Positions 42,316-50,880 are shown, counted from the stretch's first letter. The stretch: 64,000 nucleotides of DNA from JAAZBA01 sp964461815 (GCA_964461815.1 CAYWVF010000003.1:62001-126000), one strand, 5' to 3'. The notes: generated from the letters alone by a model not told the origin. Made by a program: numbers and translations.

Positions 42316-42497
42316 ATAAGTACTCCTTACTTGTCCAAGTTTATATATATATTATACATTAATATCGCAGCTAAGTAAATAGCTTTTGAAATTTTTATAA
42401 CTGATAGTAAAAATACGCATAATGCGCCAAATTTTGCATATAATATATTTTAAAATATTATTATATTAATAATCGATAAATGAAAGGGGAAAAGCTT

Positions 42498-42800
42498 ATG
42501 GATGATTATAAAATTGATAATACCGATGCAATAGTATATTTACGCGGAGAAATAGACCATCATACCGTGAAAAAGATGATGGAGCTCATAGATAAGGTGG
42601 TGGAATTATACATTCCAAAGAGTCTGACTCTGGATTTCGCAGAGTTGACTTTTATGGATAGCTCCGGGATAGCACTGATACTTAAAAGTTTGCGTAGAAT
42701 GGAAATGTTAAACGGAAGGATCACTATCAAAAATGTTAAATGTCAGCCATCAAAGGTAATAAATGCATCGGGAATAGCACGGCTTGTTACAATAGAATAA
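42498..42800 (+). CDS. spoIIAA: Anti-sigma F factor antagonist
   Basis: STAS-domain protein of 100 residues from ATG 42498, with AAAGGGGA upstream. The phosphorylatable serine lies in the MDSSGIALILK motif. When dephosphorylated it releases SigF from SpoIIAB in the forespore. First gene of the spoIIA operon. A sigma-H type promoter is expected upstream but I could not recognise one; an 11-bp palindrome CGCATAATGCG lies at about 42416-42426. Confidence 0.95.
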   Translation: MDDYKIDNTDAIVYLRGEIDHHTVKKMMELIDKVVELYIPKSLTLDFAELTFMDSSGIALILKSLRRMEMLNGRITIKNVKCQPSKVINASGIARLVTIE

Positions 42801-42822
42801 AACGTAAGAAGGGAAATGCAAA

Positions 42823-43257
42823 ATGAAAAGTAACTATATAAAAATAGATATTCCATCAAGCTCAATAAATGAAGGCTTTGCAAGAGCTGCTGTAGGCGCA
42901 TTTGCAGCCAGGCTTGATCCTAATCTGGAAGAACTTAACGATATAAAAACATCTGTCAGCGAAGCGGTCACAAATTGTATTGTACATGCATATCCGGAGC
43001 AAGTAGGAATAATACATATCATAGCCAAAATACGAGATGAATCCACAATAGAAATAGCCGTAAAAGATAAAGGCGTTGGCATAGCCGATATAGAAAAAGC
43101 CAGAGAGCCTATGTATACTACAGGAGGCGATGACAGATCCGGTATGGGATTTACGGTAATGGAAAGCTTTATGGATAGCGTAAAGGTGCGATCAAAGCCC
43201 GGATCGGGAACAACAGTCACTATGCTGAAAAGGATACGCAGAAGGGGTATCAGGTGA
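42823..43257 (+). CDS. spoIIAB: Anti-sigma F factor / serine kinase
   Basis: 144 residues, GHKL kinase fold: N box LNDIKTSVSEAVTNCIVHAY, G1 box VKDKGVGIADIEKA, and G2 DRSGMGFTVMESFM. It binds and inhibits SigF and phosphorylates SpoIIAA. AGAAGGGAAA precedes the ATG. Its stop overlaps the sigF start as GTGA, giving translational coupling. Confidence 0.96.
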   Translation: MKSNYIKIDIPSSSINEGFARAAVGAFAARLDPNLEELNDIKTSVSEAVTNCIVHAYPEQVGIIHIIAKIRDESTIEIAVKDKGVGIADIEKAREPMYTTGGDDRSGMGFTVMESFMDSVKVRSKPGSGTTVTMLKRIRRRGIR

Positions 43258-43967
43258 ACGATGCTTTGAAAACAAGTGAATTGATATCACAGGCACAAAA
43301 AGGTGATAAGGATGCTTGTGAAAAGTTGATTTTAGATAACTCCGGTCTTGTGTGGAGCATAGTAAGGCGCTTTCTCGGACGTGGGATAGATGCAGATGAT
43401 CTGTACCAACTGGGCTGTGTGGGCTTCATAAAGGCTGTGCATGGCTTTGATGAGTCATACGGAACACAGTTTTCTACATATGCAGTTCCCAAAATAGCAG
43501 GTGAGATAAAGCGATATCTGAGAGATGATGGTCCGATAAAAATAAGCCGAGGAATAAAGGATATGTCTTTTAAATTATCATCGGCAAGAAGAGATCTTAT
43601 GAACACGCTCGGACGTGAACCGCTCTTGTCGGAATTATCGGAGGCTACAGGCTTCACAGCAGAGGAAATCGCGGTGTGTGAATGTGCAGCATATTCCGTA
43701 GAATCATTGCAAAAAACTACCGGAGAGGATGGACTGACATTGGAAAGCACACTGAGCACAGATGGAATAGAGGACAATGTAGTGGAACGCGTAGCACTGA
43801 GACAAGCCGTAGTGAAGCTTCCCGAAAGGGAACGCTCTGTAATATTCCTGCGATTTTTTAAGGGCTTGACACAAGATCGTGTAGCAAAAGTTTTAAACGT
43901 GTCACAGGTTCAGGTGTCAAGGATCGAACGTAAGGCGCTGGGATTGCTGCGAGAAAGGATAGGATAA
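43254..43967 (+). CDS. sigF: RNA polymerase sigma-F, forespore-specific
   Basis: 237 residues beginning with GTG. Region 2 (RGIDADDLYQLGCVGFIKAVHGFDESYG, FSTYAVPKIAGEIKRYLRDDG) and region 4 (PERERSVIFLRFFKGLTQDRVAKVL, QVSRIERKAL) are complete. It directs early forespore transcription. Intact spoIIAA-spoIIAB-sigF indicates a lineage able, or once able, to sporulate. Convergent with the GNAT gene, 7 nt between stops. Confidence 0.97.
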   Translation: MNDALKTSELISQAQKGDKDACEKLILDNSGLVWSIVRRFLGRGIDADDLYQLGCVGFIKAVHGFDESYGTQFSTYAVPKIAGEIKRYLRDDGPIKISRGIKDMSFKLSSARRDLMNTLGREPLLSELSEATGFTAEEIAVCECAAYSVESLQKTTGEDGLTLESTLSTDGIEDNVVERVALRQAVVKLPERERSVIFLRFFKGLTQDRVAKVLNVSQVQVSRIERKALGLLRERIG

Positions 43968-43974
43968 TAAGATA

Positions 43975-44571
43975 TTATTTATTTCTGGCAGCTATTTTTT
44001 CGTTGATCATTGCCCATGCCTTAGGATTCATCTCATCATAATCGGTTGGATACCAATTGTGCGGCTTTTCGCCGAGATAAGCTTCAAATCCAAATTTATA
44101 ATAAATATTTATAGCTTTATAGCTCCATGTTTGAGTTACGAGATATATTGGGTCGGAAAAGTTGTTTTCATGATAAGCATCCATTATCCTTGTGATAAGT
44201 GCTTTTGCCAATCCTAATCCATGGAAAGCTTTATCTACAGCCACCCAGTGGACTCTCGGAAGCTCACGGTCAAACGCATCGCCATGCCATAAAGATGCTA
44301 TGCCGACTATTTCTCCGTTTGGAGCTTTTATAAAGAAACATGTTTTGTTGAGTATATTTTCTGGTTCATTGAACTCACTTTTAAAGCATTTAACGGCACT
44401 TCCAATATCAGAGAATTGATCCAACTCATATTCAATACGAGCCCATTCATATTCCAAACCATCAGAGTAGCCTACAAATTCAAAACCCTCGGGCAGCTCG
44501 TAACGGGGATAGTCTGATGTATTGTGTTTTATCATGAGAACGGAATAAAAAGGGATTGACTTATCCAGCAT
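43975..44571 (-). CDS. GNAT-family N-acetyltransferase
   Basis: About 198 residues from the ATG at 44569-44571, chosen because AAAGGAG lies 8 nt upstream; an in-frame extension to 44631 would cross the tsf terminator hairpin. The acetyl-CoA fold is shown by PRVHWVAVDKAFHGLGLAKALI (motif A: V-x-x-x-x-x-G-x-G-x-A) and an IYYKFGF end segment (motif B). It also has a GEIVGIASLWHGDAFDREL strand-loop. The substrate is unknown. Confidence 0.85.
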   Translation of the reverse strand: MLDKSIPFYSVLMIKHNTSDYPRYELPEGFEFVGYSDGLEYEWARIEYELDQFSDIGSAVKCFKSEFNEPENILNKTCFFIKAPNGEIVGIASLWHGDAFDRELPRVHWVAVDKAFHGLGLAKALITRIMDAYHENNFSDPIYLVTQTWSYKAINIYYKFGFEAYLGEKPHNWYPTDYDEMNPKAWAMINEKIAARNK

Positions 44572-44601
44572 AAGATATACTCCTTTATTATCAAGAACAG
44601 A

Positions 44602-44659
44602 AACTGCACTCCATAAGACCTTGTGTATCATACGACATGTTGTATTACGGAGTGCAGTT
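44602..44659 (-). terminator. Hairpin after tsf, likely its terminator
   Basis: Perfect 11-bp arms (44602-44612 with 44649-44659) around a 36-nt loop that has its own short stem. On the minus strand it is followed by TCTGTTCTT, a poor T-tract, so read-through into the GNAT gene is plausible. Confidence 0.6.
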
Positions 44660-44684
44660 AATCACTGATATTTACAATATATAA

Positions 44685-45608
44685 TTACTTGATCATGCTT
44701 GCAACTTCATCAGCGAAGTTGTCTTCACGCTTTGCAAGTCCTTCGCCCTTTTCGTAGCGAACATACTTAACGACTTCGATAGAGCCGCCGAGCTCCTTTG
44801 CAACAGCTGCAACGTGCTGCTTAACGGAGATCTTATTTTCCTTAACATATGCCTGCTCTATGAGACAATTCTCGGAGTAGAACTTACCTATACGACCCAT
44901 AACGATCTTCTCTGCAACCTTTTCAGGCTTGCCTTCTTCGATCGTCTGAGCAAGAAGTATAGCTTTTTCTTTCTCTACAACTTCTGCCGGAACATCTTCC
45001 TTATTGAGCCACTGCGGATTCATAGCAGCGATCTGCATAGCAATGTCCTTACCAAGCTCGTTAACTGTAGCGTTGCTTTCAAGACCTTCGGAAACCTTAA
45101 GTGTTACGAGAACACCGATCTTACCGCCCATGTGAATGTAAGCAACATTAACGATACCTGCGTCAGCATCAACACGCTCAAAACGACGGATCTTGATATT
45201 CTCGCCGATTGTGAGTATCTTCTCCTGAAGCATACCTGCAACTGTGAGCTCGCTGTCAAGATAATTCAGAGCGAGGAGAGCATCAACGTCAGCAGGCTTG
45301 TTCTTGAGAATAATTGTATTTAAGTCAGCAACAAACTGACGGAAAGATTCGTTCTTACCAACGAAGTCTGTTTCGGAGTTAACTTCGATGATGGAAGCTC
45401 CGCATGTAGCACAAACAGCAGCATCAACGATACCTTCAGCAGCTATACGGCTAGCTTTCTTTGTAGCAGCAGCAAGTCCTTTTTCACGAAGAAACTCAAC
45501 AGCCTTATCAAAATCACCGTTAGATTCTGTAAGAGCTTTTTTACAATCCATCATTCCAACGCCTGTCATTTCACGAAGGCGTGCAACATCTTTAGCTGAA
45601 AATGCCAT
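44685..45608 (-). CDS. tsf: Translation elongation factor Ts
   Basis: Nucleotide exchange factor for EF-Tu. 307 residues from the second ATG (45606-45608), which stands at the right distance from AAGGAG. UBA-like N-terminus VARLREMTGVGMMDCKKAL, then SETDFVGKN and the core dimerisation region; the MGRIGKFYSENCLIEQAYV segment is typical. Follows rpsB by 27 nt, the universal order. Confidence 0.96.
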   Translation of the reverse strand: MAFSAKDVARLREMTGVGMMDCKKALTESNGDFDKAVEFLREKGLAAATKKASRIAAEGIVDAAVCATCGASIIEVNSETDFVGKNESFRQFVADLNTIILKNKPADVDALLALNYLDSELTVAGMLQEKILTIGENIKIRRFERVDADAGIVNVAYIHMGGKIGVLVTLKVSEGLESNATVNELGKDIAMQIAAMNPQWLNKEDVPAEVVEKEKAILLAQTIEEGKPEKVAEKIVMGRIGKFYSENCLIEQAYVKENKISVKQHVAAVAKELGGSIEVVKYVRYEKGEGLAKREDNFADEVASMIK

Positions 45609-45635
45609 AATCATTTCTCCTTATATTATTGATAA

Positions 45636-46373
45636 TTATTCGGCCTGCGATTCTGCAGATTCTTCGCTCTCTGCAACAGCCTCGATCTGCTCACCCTGTC
45701 TGCCTTCGATAACAGCATTAGCCATTGTCTGGGAAATGAGCTTTATAGCGCGGATAGCGTCATCATTTCCGGGAATAACGTAGTCAACTTCGTCAGGATC
45801 GCAGTTTGTATCAACTATAGCAACTACCGGGATACCGAGTTTGCGTGCTTCTGCGATAGCATTTCTTTCCTTGCGCGGGTCAACGATAAATAAAGCACCC
45901 GGAAGTCTCTTCATTTCAACAACACCACCGAGATACTTTTCGAGCTTCTCGATTTCGCCGTTCAGCTTAATAACTTCCTTCTTGGGGAGAAGATCAAATG
46001 TACCGTCTGTGGACATTTTCTTGAGCTGGTTGAGACGCTCAACTCTGCGACGCATTGTCTTGAAGTTTGTGAGCATACCGCCGAGCCATCTTGCGTTTAC
46101 AAAATACATACCGACTCTTTCAGCTTCTTCACGGATAGCATCCTGAGCCTGCTTCTTTGTGCCTACAAAGAGAAGGGAATCGCCTGCAGCAGCCATATCA
46201 CGAACGAAGAAATAAGCTTCTTCGAGCTTCTTGACTGTTTTCTGAAGGTCGATAATGTAGATACCGTTACGCTCTGTATAGATATACTGAGCCATCTTCG
46301 GGTTCCATCTGCGTGTCTGGTGGCCAAAGTGTACGCCGGCTTCCAGAAGCTGTTTCATTGAGATTACTGACAT
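45636..46373 (-). CDS. rpsB: 30S ribosomal protein S2
   Basis: 245 residues. Starts MSVISMKQLLEAGVHFGHQTRRWNP. GTKKQAQDAI, ARWLGGMLTNF, PGALFIVDPRKERNAI and IPGNDDAIRAI are standard S2 blocks. The C-terminus is an acidic tail (EAVAESEESAESQAE). AGGAGGATA precedes the ATG. First gene of the rpsB-tsf operon, behind a roughly 100-nt structured leader. Confidence 0.97.
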   Translation of the reverse strand: MSVISMKQLLEAGVHFGHQTRRWNPKMAQYIYTERNGIYIIDLQKTVKKLEEAYFFVRDMAAAGDSLLFVGTKKQAQDAIREEAERVGMYFVNARWLGGMLTNFKTMRRRVERLNQLKKMSTDGTFDLLPKKEVIKLNGEIEKLEKYLGGVVEMKRLPGALFIVDPRKERNAIAEARKLGIPVVAIVDTNCDPDEVDYVIPGNDDAIRAIKLISQTMANAVIEGRQGEQIEAVAESEESAESQAE

Positions 46374-46401
46374 TTTTATATCCTCCTTTTGGTTATACCT
46401 C

Positions 46402-46462
46402 CATAGTGCAAAAATGCTGAAAAGACCGATTCCGGCACCAAAAAAGCATATAGAGCACTATG
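46402..46462 (-). promoter_or_regulatory. Structured rpsB leader, possible S2 autoregulatory element
   Basis: Nested helices: CATAGTGC (46402-46409) with GCACTATG (46455-46462), and ATGCT (46414-46418) with AGCAT (46445-46449), enclosing an ATTCCGG-rich loop. It lies within the predicted transcript and ends about 30 nt before the start codon. Leaders of ribosomal protein operons are often bound by the encoded protein; no published S2 leader of this shape is known to me in Clostridia. Confidence 0.45.
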
Positions 46463-46482
46463 TGCGTATTTCATACTTTGAT

Positions 46483-46511
46483 AGTATAACACATTTCTTC
46501 TTATATGGCAA
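46483..46511 (-). promoter_or_regulatory. Promoter of rpsB-tsf
   Basis: On the minus strand, TTGCCA (46506-46511), a 17-nt spacer and TATACT (46483-46488). Confidence 0.75.
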
Positions 46512-46577
46512 GAAAAATTTTTACAAATCTAAAAAAATTACAGCCTTTTTCTTGCACTATTTTTTACAATATTTTTA

Positions 46578-46606
46578 TTGACATACAATATGTGGTTTGA
46601 TATAAT
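46578..46606 (+). promoter_or_regulatory. Consensus promoter of the oadB unit
   Basis: TTGACA (46578-46583), 17-nt spacer ending TGA, TATAAT (46601-46606). Perfect -35 and -10. Confidence 0.85.
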
Positions 46607-46615
46607 GTGATATAA

Positions 46616-46720
46616 GGGAAAAGGGAGTAGCGGCAGCCTCTGATCATGTTCAAGGCTGTAGTATTCGCGTCATGACGGCTTATCTAACTGGCCCGCGTCT
46701 ACTTTAAACTGCAAGACTTT
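46616..46720 (+). ncRNA. yybP-ykoY-type (manganese) riboswitch
   Basis: The two conserved hallmark blocks are in place: AAAAGGGAGTAGC at the 5' side (about 46619-46631) and TGCAAGACTTTT at the 3' side (about 46710-46721), with an internal CGTCATGACGGC segment and GC-rich stems between. Known members use GGGGAGUA and CAAGACC/U to build the Mn2+ site. The 3' CAAGACT strand is shared with the left arm of the terminator at 46713-46763, so ligand binding should prevent termination (an ON switch). Confirmation needs a covariance-model scan. Confidence 0.72.
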
Positions 46721-46771
46721 TATTGTTCTATATTAAGTTATCGGAAAGAGCAATAGGAGTCTTATTTTTAT
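46713..46771 (+). terminator. Terminator of the riboswitch expression platform
   Basis: AAGACT (46713-46718) pairs with AGTCTT (46758-46763), extended inward by TATTG/CAATA and TCT/AGA, then ATTTTTAT. Confidence 0.75.
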
Positions 46772-46807
46772 ATATAATACATTATAAACAAAAGATGGAG
46801 GATATTT

Positions 46808-47917
46808 ATGGAAAATCTATTCAGCAACGTGCTTAACATTACGTGGCAGTCGATCGTAATGTGGGTGATTGGCGGAGTGCTGATCTATCTGGCGATCAAA
46901 AAGGATATGGAGCCGACATTACTTCTGCCAATGGGATTTGGCGCGATACTTGTAAACCTTCCTATGTCAGGTGCATTGACACAAGGTGACGAGCAGGGCA
47001 TTATCGATATACTGTTTAATGCCGGTATTGCCAATGAGCTGTTCCCGTTGCTTTTATTTATAGGTATAGGAGCTATGATAGACTTCGGTCCGCTGCTCTC
47101 AAATCCGAAAATGCTTCTTTTCGGTGCAGCTGCCCAGTTTGGTATTTTCTTCACGCTCAGCCTTGCTACGCTTTTCGGCTTTGATCTGAAGGATGCGGCA
47201 TCTGTTGCTATAATCGGTGCAGCCGATGGTCCTACATCTATATTTGTCGCAAATTATTTTGGATCAAAATATCTCGGAGCGATCACAGTTGCGGCATATT
47301 CATATATGGCGCTTGTTCCTATTATTCAGCCTCCGATAATCAGACTTATTACAACAAAGAAAGAACGTCTTATACGTATGCCGTATAATCCGGTAGGCGT
47401 ATCAAAGACAACAAAAATACTTTTCCCGATCGTTATTACTGTTATTGCAGGTATCGTTGCTCCGAAGAGCGTTGCTCTTATTGGTTTCCTTATGTTCGGT
47501 AATCTTATTCGTGAATGCGGCGTCCTTAATCTCTTGTCCGAAAGTGCGCAGAAAGAGTTGGCAAATCTTGTAACATTGCTTCTTGGCATTACGATTTCCG
47601 CACGTATGGCAGCATCCGAATTCCTTACAGTAGAAACATTGCTGATCCTTGCACTTGGCTTGTTCGCATTTATTTTTGATACTGTCGGCGGTGTAATGTT
47701 TGCAAAGCTTATGAATCTCTTCTCGAAAAAGAAGGTAAATCCGATGGTAGGTGCTGCCGGTATATCTGCGTTCCCGATGTCGGCAAGAGTTATTCATAAA
47801 ATGGGACTTAAGGAAGATCCGCAGAACTTCCTGCTCATGCACTCAATAGGTGCGAACGTATCCGGTCAGATAGCCTCGGTTATAGCGGGCGGATTGATCT
47901 TAAATCTTATAAAGTAA
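46808..47917 (+). CDS. Sodium-ion-translocating decarboxylase beta subunit (OadB/GcdB-like), orphan
   Basis: 369 residues, about nine to eleven membrane segments. Na+-channel motifs are intact: Asp140 in GAADGPTSIFVAN, Tyr164/166 in AYSYMALVPIIQPP, and Asn350/Ser352 in SIGANVSGQIAS. In known systems this subunit couples decarboxylation of carboxybiotin to Na+ export. Here no alpha (carboxyltransferase) or biotin carrier gene is adjacent; only a tiny OadG-like ORF follows. GGAGGATA precedes the ATG. A Mn-type riboswitch controls it, which is odd for a decarboxylase. Confidence 0.9.
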   Translation: MENLFSNVLNITWQSIVMWVIGGVLIYLAIKKDMEPTLLLPMGFGAILVNLPMSGALTQGDEQGIIDILFNAGIANELFPLLLFIGIGAMIDFGPLLSNPKMLLFGAAAQFGIFFTLSLATLFGFDLKDAASVAIIGAADGPTSIFVANYFGSKYLGAITVAAYSYMALVPIIQPPIIRLITTKKERLIRMPYNPVGVSKTTKILFPIVITVIAGIVAPKSVALIGFLMFGNLIRECGVLNLLSESAQKELANLVTLLLGITISARMAASEFLTVETLLILALGLFAFIFDTVGGVMFAKLMNLFSKKKVNPMVGAAGISAFPMSARVIHKMGLKEDPQNFLLMHSIGANVSGQIASVIAGGLILNLIK

Positions 47918-47935
47918 GAAAGGCGGTAACTGTTA

Positions 47936-48076
47936 ATGAATATTCAGGGATTTATAGAAAGCCTTCCGATCATGCGATACGGTATGCTCGGTATTTTTAT
48001 AGTAATACTTGTTATCTTATTATGCATGAGACTTCTGACAAAGCTGTTTCCGCCAAAAAGTGATGACAAAAAGTAA
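47936..48076 (+). CDS. 46-residue single-pass membrane protein, OadG-like
   Basis: The reading frame starts ATG at 47936, encoding MNIQGFIESLPIMRYGMLGI and then a hydrophobic helix (about 15-38) and a short KSDDKK tail. The small size, single N-terminal helix starting GMLGIF and position right after the oadB-like gene resemble OadG/gamma subunits of Na+-pumping decarboxylases, but it lacks the usual C-terminal histidine-rich part. The ribosome site (AAAGGCGGT) is weak and 10 nt away. A very strong terminator follows immediately. Confidence 0.7.
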   Translation: MNIQGFIESLPIMRYGMLGIFIVILVILLCMRLLTKLFPPKSDDKK

Positions 48077-48077
48077 T

Positions 48078-48119
48078 AATATAGTTAAAGCGGGATATCA
48101 TTCCCGCTTTAACTATATT
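48078..48119 (+). terminator. Strong terminator of the oadB unit
   Basis: Perfect 18-bp stem (48078-48095 with 48102-48119), 6-nt loop, followed by T-rich sequence. Confidence 0.92.
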
Positions 48120-48144
48120 TTATATACATTTTTAAAATTCATAC

Positions 48145-48173
48145 TTTACAACTATATCAAAAACAGGTATAAT
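48145..48173 (+). promoter_or_regulatory. Promoter of the DivIVA-like/DUF4364 pair
   Basis: TTTACA (48145-48150), 17-nt spacer, TATAAT (48168-48173). Confidence 0.75.
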
Positions 48174-48210
48174 TATACCAGTAATATCTGCTAAGAGGAG
48201 GTCTACAGTT

Positions 48211-49023
48211 ATGGATGATAAGAATACTGTCGGTTCCGTCCAGGAATTGGATTACGGCAAGCTTTTCAGACCAAGTGTTGTCGGTGGCTTCAATAAACAG
48301 GACGTATTAAACTATATAGATCGTATGGCGAAAAAAAGAAAAAAGGATGAAGAGAGATATTCTGAGCATATACGTGACCTTGAGAATGAAAGAGACGGAT
48401 TGGATGCTATATTGCAAAGCACTCGTGCCGATGCCGAAAAGAGTGAAGCGGAATGCAGTGAGGCTAAGGCTGAATTGACAGCGTTGCGTGAGAAGCTGAA
48501 GCTGTCTGAAGAATTTACAGAGGCTGTAAAAGAGGAGCTTGACCTCGTACAGTCTAAACTTGATGAGTCGGAGCGAAAGCTTAAAGAATTGAGCGCAAAG
48601 TATGATGAAAGCACATTGACTATAGAAAATCTTAAAAAGGAAGGCTCTACAGCTTTACAAGTATCTCAACCAACATCTGAATCTACACCGGAAAACTCAT
48701 CTATGCTGGAACGCCGCTGTGCCGAGCTGGAGGAGAAGCTGCGCCGTTATGAAGTCGAGCGGATGAAGATAAACGAAGTAGAGGAGACCGCATACAAGAA
48801 CGCAAAGAAGATAGAGGCTGAAGCAATAGACTATCAAAAGAAAATGAAAAACGAGATAAATGAGAATATAAGTCGAATGAATTCAACTCTTAATGCAATG
48901 ACAGAACGTATAGATAATGCCATGAGATGTGTAAATATAGAGTTGAACGATTTCAACAGTCGTTACAGTGCTCTCAGGCAGAACGTAACGACACTTCTTG
49001 GTATGCTTCAGTCATTGAAGTAG
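48211..49023 (+). CDS. DivIVA-like coiled-coil protein
   Basis: 270 residues. The N-terminal VGGFNKQDVLNYIDRMAKKR resembles the DivIVA/GpsB lipid-binding motif; long coiled coils follow (about 45-140 and 170-270). DivIVA-type proteins mark curved membrane at poles and septa and recruit division or wall-synthesis factors. Not a canonical DivIVA (no ylm/ftsZ neighbours), so it is probably a paralogue. AGAGGAGG precedes the ATG. The DUF4364 gene follows after 35 nt. Confidence 0.75.
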   Translation: MDDKNTVGSVQELDYGKLFRPSVVGGFNKQDVLNYIDRMAKKRKKDEERYSEHIRDLENERDGLDAILQSTRADAEKSEAECSEAKAELTALREKLKLSEEFTEAVKEELDLVQSKLDESERKLKELSAKYDESTLTIENLKKEGSTALQVSQPTSESTPENSSMLERRCAELEEKLRRYEVERMKINEVEETAYKNAKKIEAEAIDYQKKMKNEINENISRMNSTLNAMTERIDNAMRCVNIELNDFNSRYSALRQNVTTLLGMLQSLK

Positions 49024-49058
49024 TATTTAGCAACTTATTTTCGAAGGAGACTTCATTT

Positions 49059-49613
49059 ATGTCGCGTTATGGCTTTATACGCAGTAAAGAAGAGATAAAA
49101 TACCTTATATTATATGTGATGAGTTTTTTTAAGGAGCCTGTCAAATTGGCGGATCTAACCGATGCTGTTCTCATAGAAGAGGCATTCGGACAGTTTGAAT
49201 ATATGGAGGCGTTGGACGAGCTTGTAAAATCCGAGCATATCATATGTGCGGAATCAGGATCGGACAAGAGCTACAGCCTAACATTCAAAGGACAGACTTC
49301 GGCAAAGGTGTTTGAAAGCTCACTTCCCATAGTAGTACGTGACGAGGCTAAAAAGTCGGCGATACGTGTGCTGAAACATATTTATCGAAATGCATCTATC
49401 AATACAGCGGTGTATCAAAGGGCAGATGGAACATACGCCGTGAAGCTGGCAATGGTAGATGGCAAAGAACCTTTCTTTTACATCGATACGGTAGTCCTTG
49501 ATAAGCGACAAGGGAATATGCTTGCCGAAAATTTCAAAAATAACGTAGAGATCATATACGATAAAATACTCGGCACATTACTTGCTGATTATACCGATGA
49601 TATTGCAGATTGA
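49059..49613 (+). CDS. DUF4364 family protein (winged-helix-like)
   Basis: 184 residues from the ATG at 49059 (GAAGGAGA 8 nt upstream). N-terminal EEIKYLILYVMSFFKEPVKLADLTDAVLI and LDELVKSEHIICAESGSDKSYSLTFKG read as a winged-helix, as in other DUF4364 proteins, a Clostridia family of unknown function, possibly a transcription regulator. Cotranscribed with the DivIVA-like gene. Confidence 0.8.
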   Translation: MSRYGFIRSKEEIKYLILYVMSFFKEPVKLADLTDAVLIEEAFGQFEYMEALDELVKSEHIICAESGSDKSYSLTFKGQTSAKVFESSLPIVVRDEAKKSAIRVLKHIYRNASINTAVYQRADGTYAVKLAMVDGKEPFFYIDTVVLDKRQGNMLAENFKNNVEIIYDKILGTLLADYTDDIAD

Positions 49614-49624
49614 TTTTATGACAT

Positions 49625-49656
49625 AGAATGATACATATTTTGTATCATTCTGTTTT
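49625..49656 (+). terminator. Terminator after the DUF4364 gene, overlapping the end of the AI-2E gene
   Basis: Perfect 11-bp stem (49625-49635 with 49641-49651), 5-nt loop, then GTTTT. The right arm covers the stop and last codons of the convergent AI-2E gene. Confidence 0.82.
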
Positions 49657-50784
49657 GATTGAGCTGTCTTTCTGATCGTTATTATTTTGTTCGATGTCAG
49701 CAGTCTCGGTTTTCCATAGCTTTATATATCCCCATTCTTGAAGCTTCTGCAAAGTGATGGCAATGATCGGAAAGAGGAACATACCTAAAAAGCCTATTGT
49801 TTTCAGTCCGACATACATGCAGATCAATGTTACAAGCGGATGAAGACCTATATGATAGCCGACGATCTTCGGCTCAACGATGTTTCTTACTACTGTTATT
49901 ACGATATAGAGAATTATCATGCAAAGTGCTGTATAGTAGTCTCCCGTAACAAGGCTTATAAGGCTCCATGGTATAAGAACCGTACCGACTCCGAGTATAG
50001 GAAGTATATCGATAATAGCAACTATCAGCGCTACGAGTATAGCATAATCTACTCCGATTATAGCAAATCCTATTGCCAATTCCGAGAAAGTGACAATTAT
50101 AATTATACCCATGGCTTTTATCCATTTTCCAAGTGTTTCAAGAAGATGCGTAAAGGTACGATGTATACCGTTTTTGACTTTTTCCGGTATTTGCAGAAGT
50201 ACTATTTTTTTGATGTTGTGGTAGTCACTTGATATGAAATAGGTAGATACAAGCATTACGATAACAAATATTATCGCTGTAGGCAGAGAAAATGCAATAT
50301 TTGTAACTTTTAAAGTCAAAGATGTTATGGTAGATGTTGGTATTGAGAAATTTGCAAGGAAATTGTCGATAAGGTTTATTAAAACTTGCGGTACATCACC
50401 CGGAAGTGCGCCTATGATATCATACAGACGATCACGCAGCGCGTAAAGACTCGTTGAAACGGTGTTAATGTATGACGGAAGCTCTTTGACGAAAGACGAG
50501 AGCTCGCCTGCAAGCCATGCGATAAGAAAGTACAGTATCGTTCCGATAGCGATATACGATGTGATAACTGCAATGAAGCTTGACAGCTTACGTGGTATCT
50601 TACATTTGTTTACCAACAGCTTTACAAGCGGCTCTATGAGTCTCGATATGATAAATGCTATAATAAAAGGTAAAAACCATGAAATGGCATACTTGAATAT
50701 AAGATACGCAGCGACAACGCCAAGTGCGATGTAGAGAAGTGTCAGAAAAACTTTTAAATGCTTTTGTGTAGATGGGCTGGACAA
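49645..50784 (-). CDS. AI-2E family transporter (permease)
   Basis: 379 residues, seven to eight membrane segments of the PerM/AI-2E family; PFIIAFIISRLIEPLVKLL near the N-terminus and VDYAILVALIVAIIDILPILGVGTVLIPW with PKIVGYHIGLHPLVTL near the end are typical. Members export varied small molecules or act as Na+/H+ antiporters. The start is TTG at 50782-50784 with GGAGG 7 nt upstream. Single gene, divergent from the ACT-hom operon. The last codons are shared with a plus-strand terminator. Confidence 0.9.
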   Translation of the reverse strand: MSSPSTQKHLKVFLTLLYIALGVVAAYLIFKYAISWFLPFIIAFIISRLIEPLVKLLVNKCKIPRKLSSFIAVITSYIAIGTILYFLIAWLAGELSSFVKELPSYINTVSTSLYALRDRLYDIIGALPGDVPQVLINLIDNFLANFSIPTSTITSLTLKVTNIAFSLPTAIIFVIVMLVSTYFISSDYHNIKKIVLLQIPEKVKNGIHRTFTHLLETLGKWIKAMGIIIIVTFSELAIGFAIIGVDYAILVALIVAIIDILPILGVGTVLIPWSLISLVTGDYYTALCMIILYIVITVVRNIVEPKIVGYHIGLHPLVTLICMYVGLKTIGFLGMFLFPIIAITLQKLQEWGYIKLWKTETADIEQNNNDQKDSSIKTE

Positions 50785-50880
50785 GGTAAAACCTCCCTTT
50801 ATGTTTTTACTTACATATATTATACTATAAGTTGTACAATAAATAAAGTTTTTCTTTTTACTTTTCTATTAATATTGTAC

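Noticed and set aside
44572..44631. 20-codon extension of the GNAT protein
   Set aside because: Its coding would lie across the tsf terminator hairpin, and AAAGGAG fits the later ATG.
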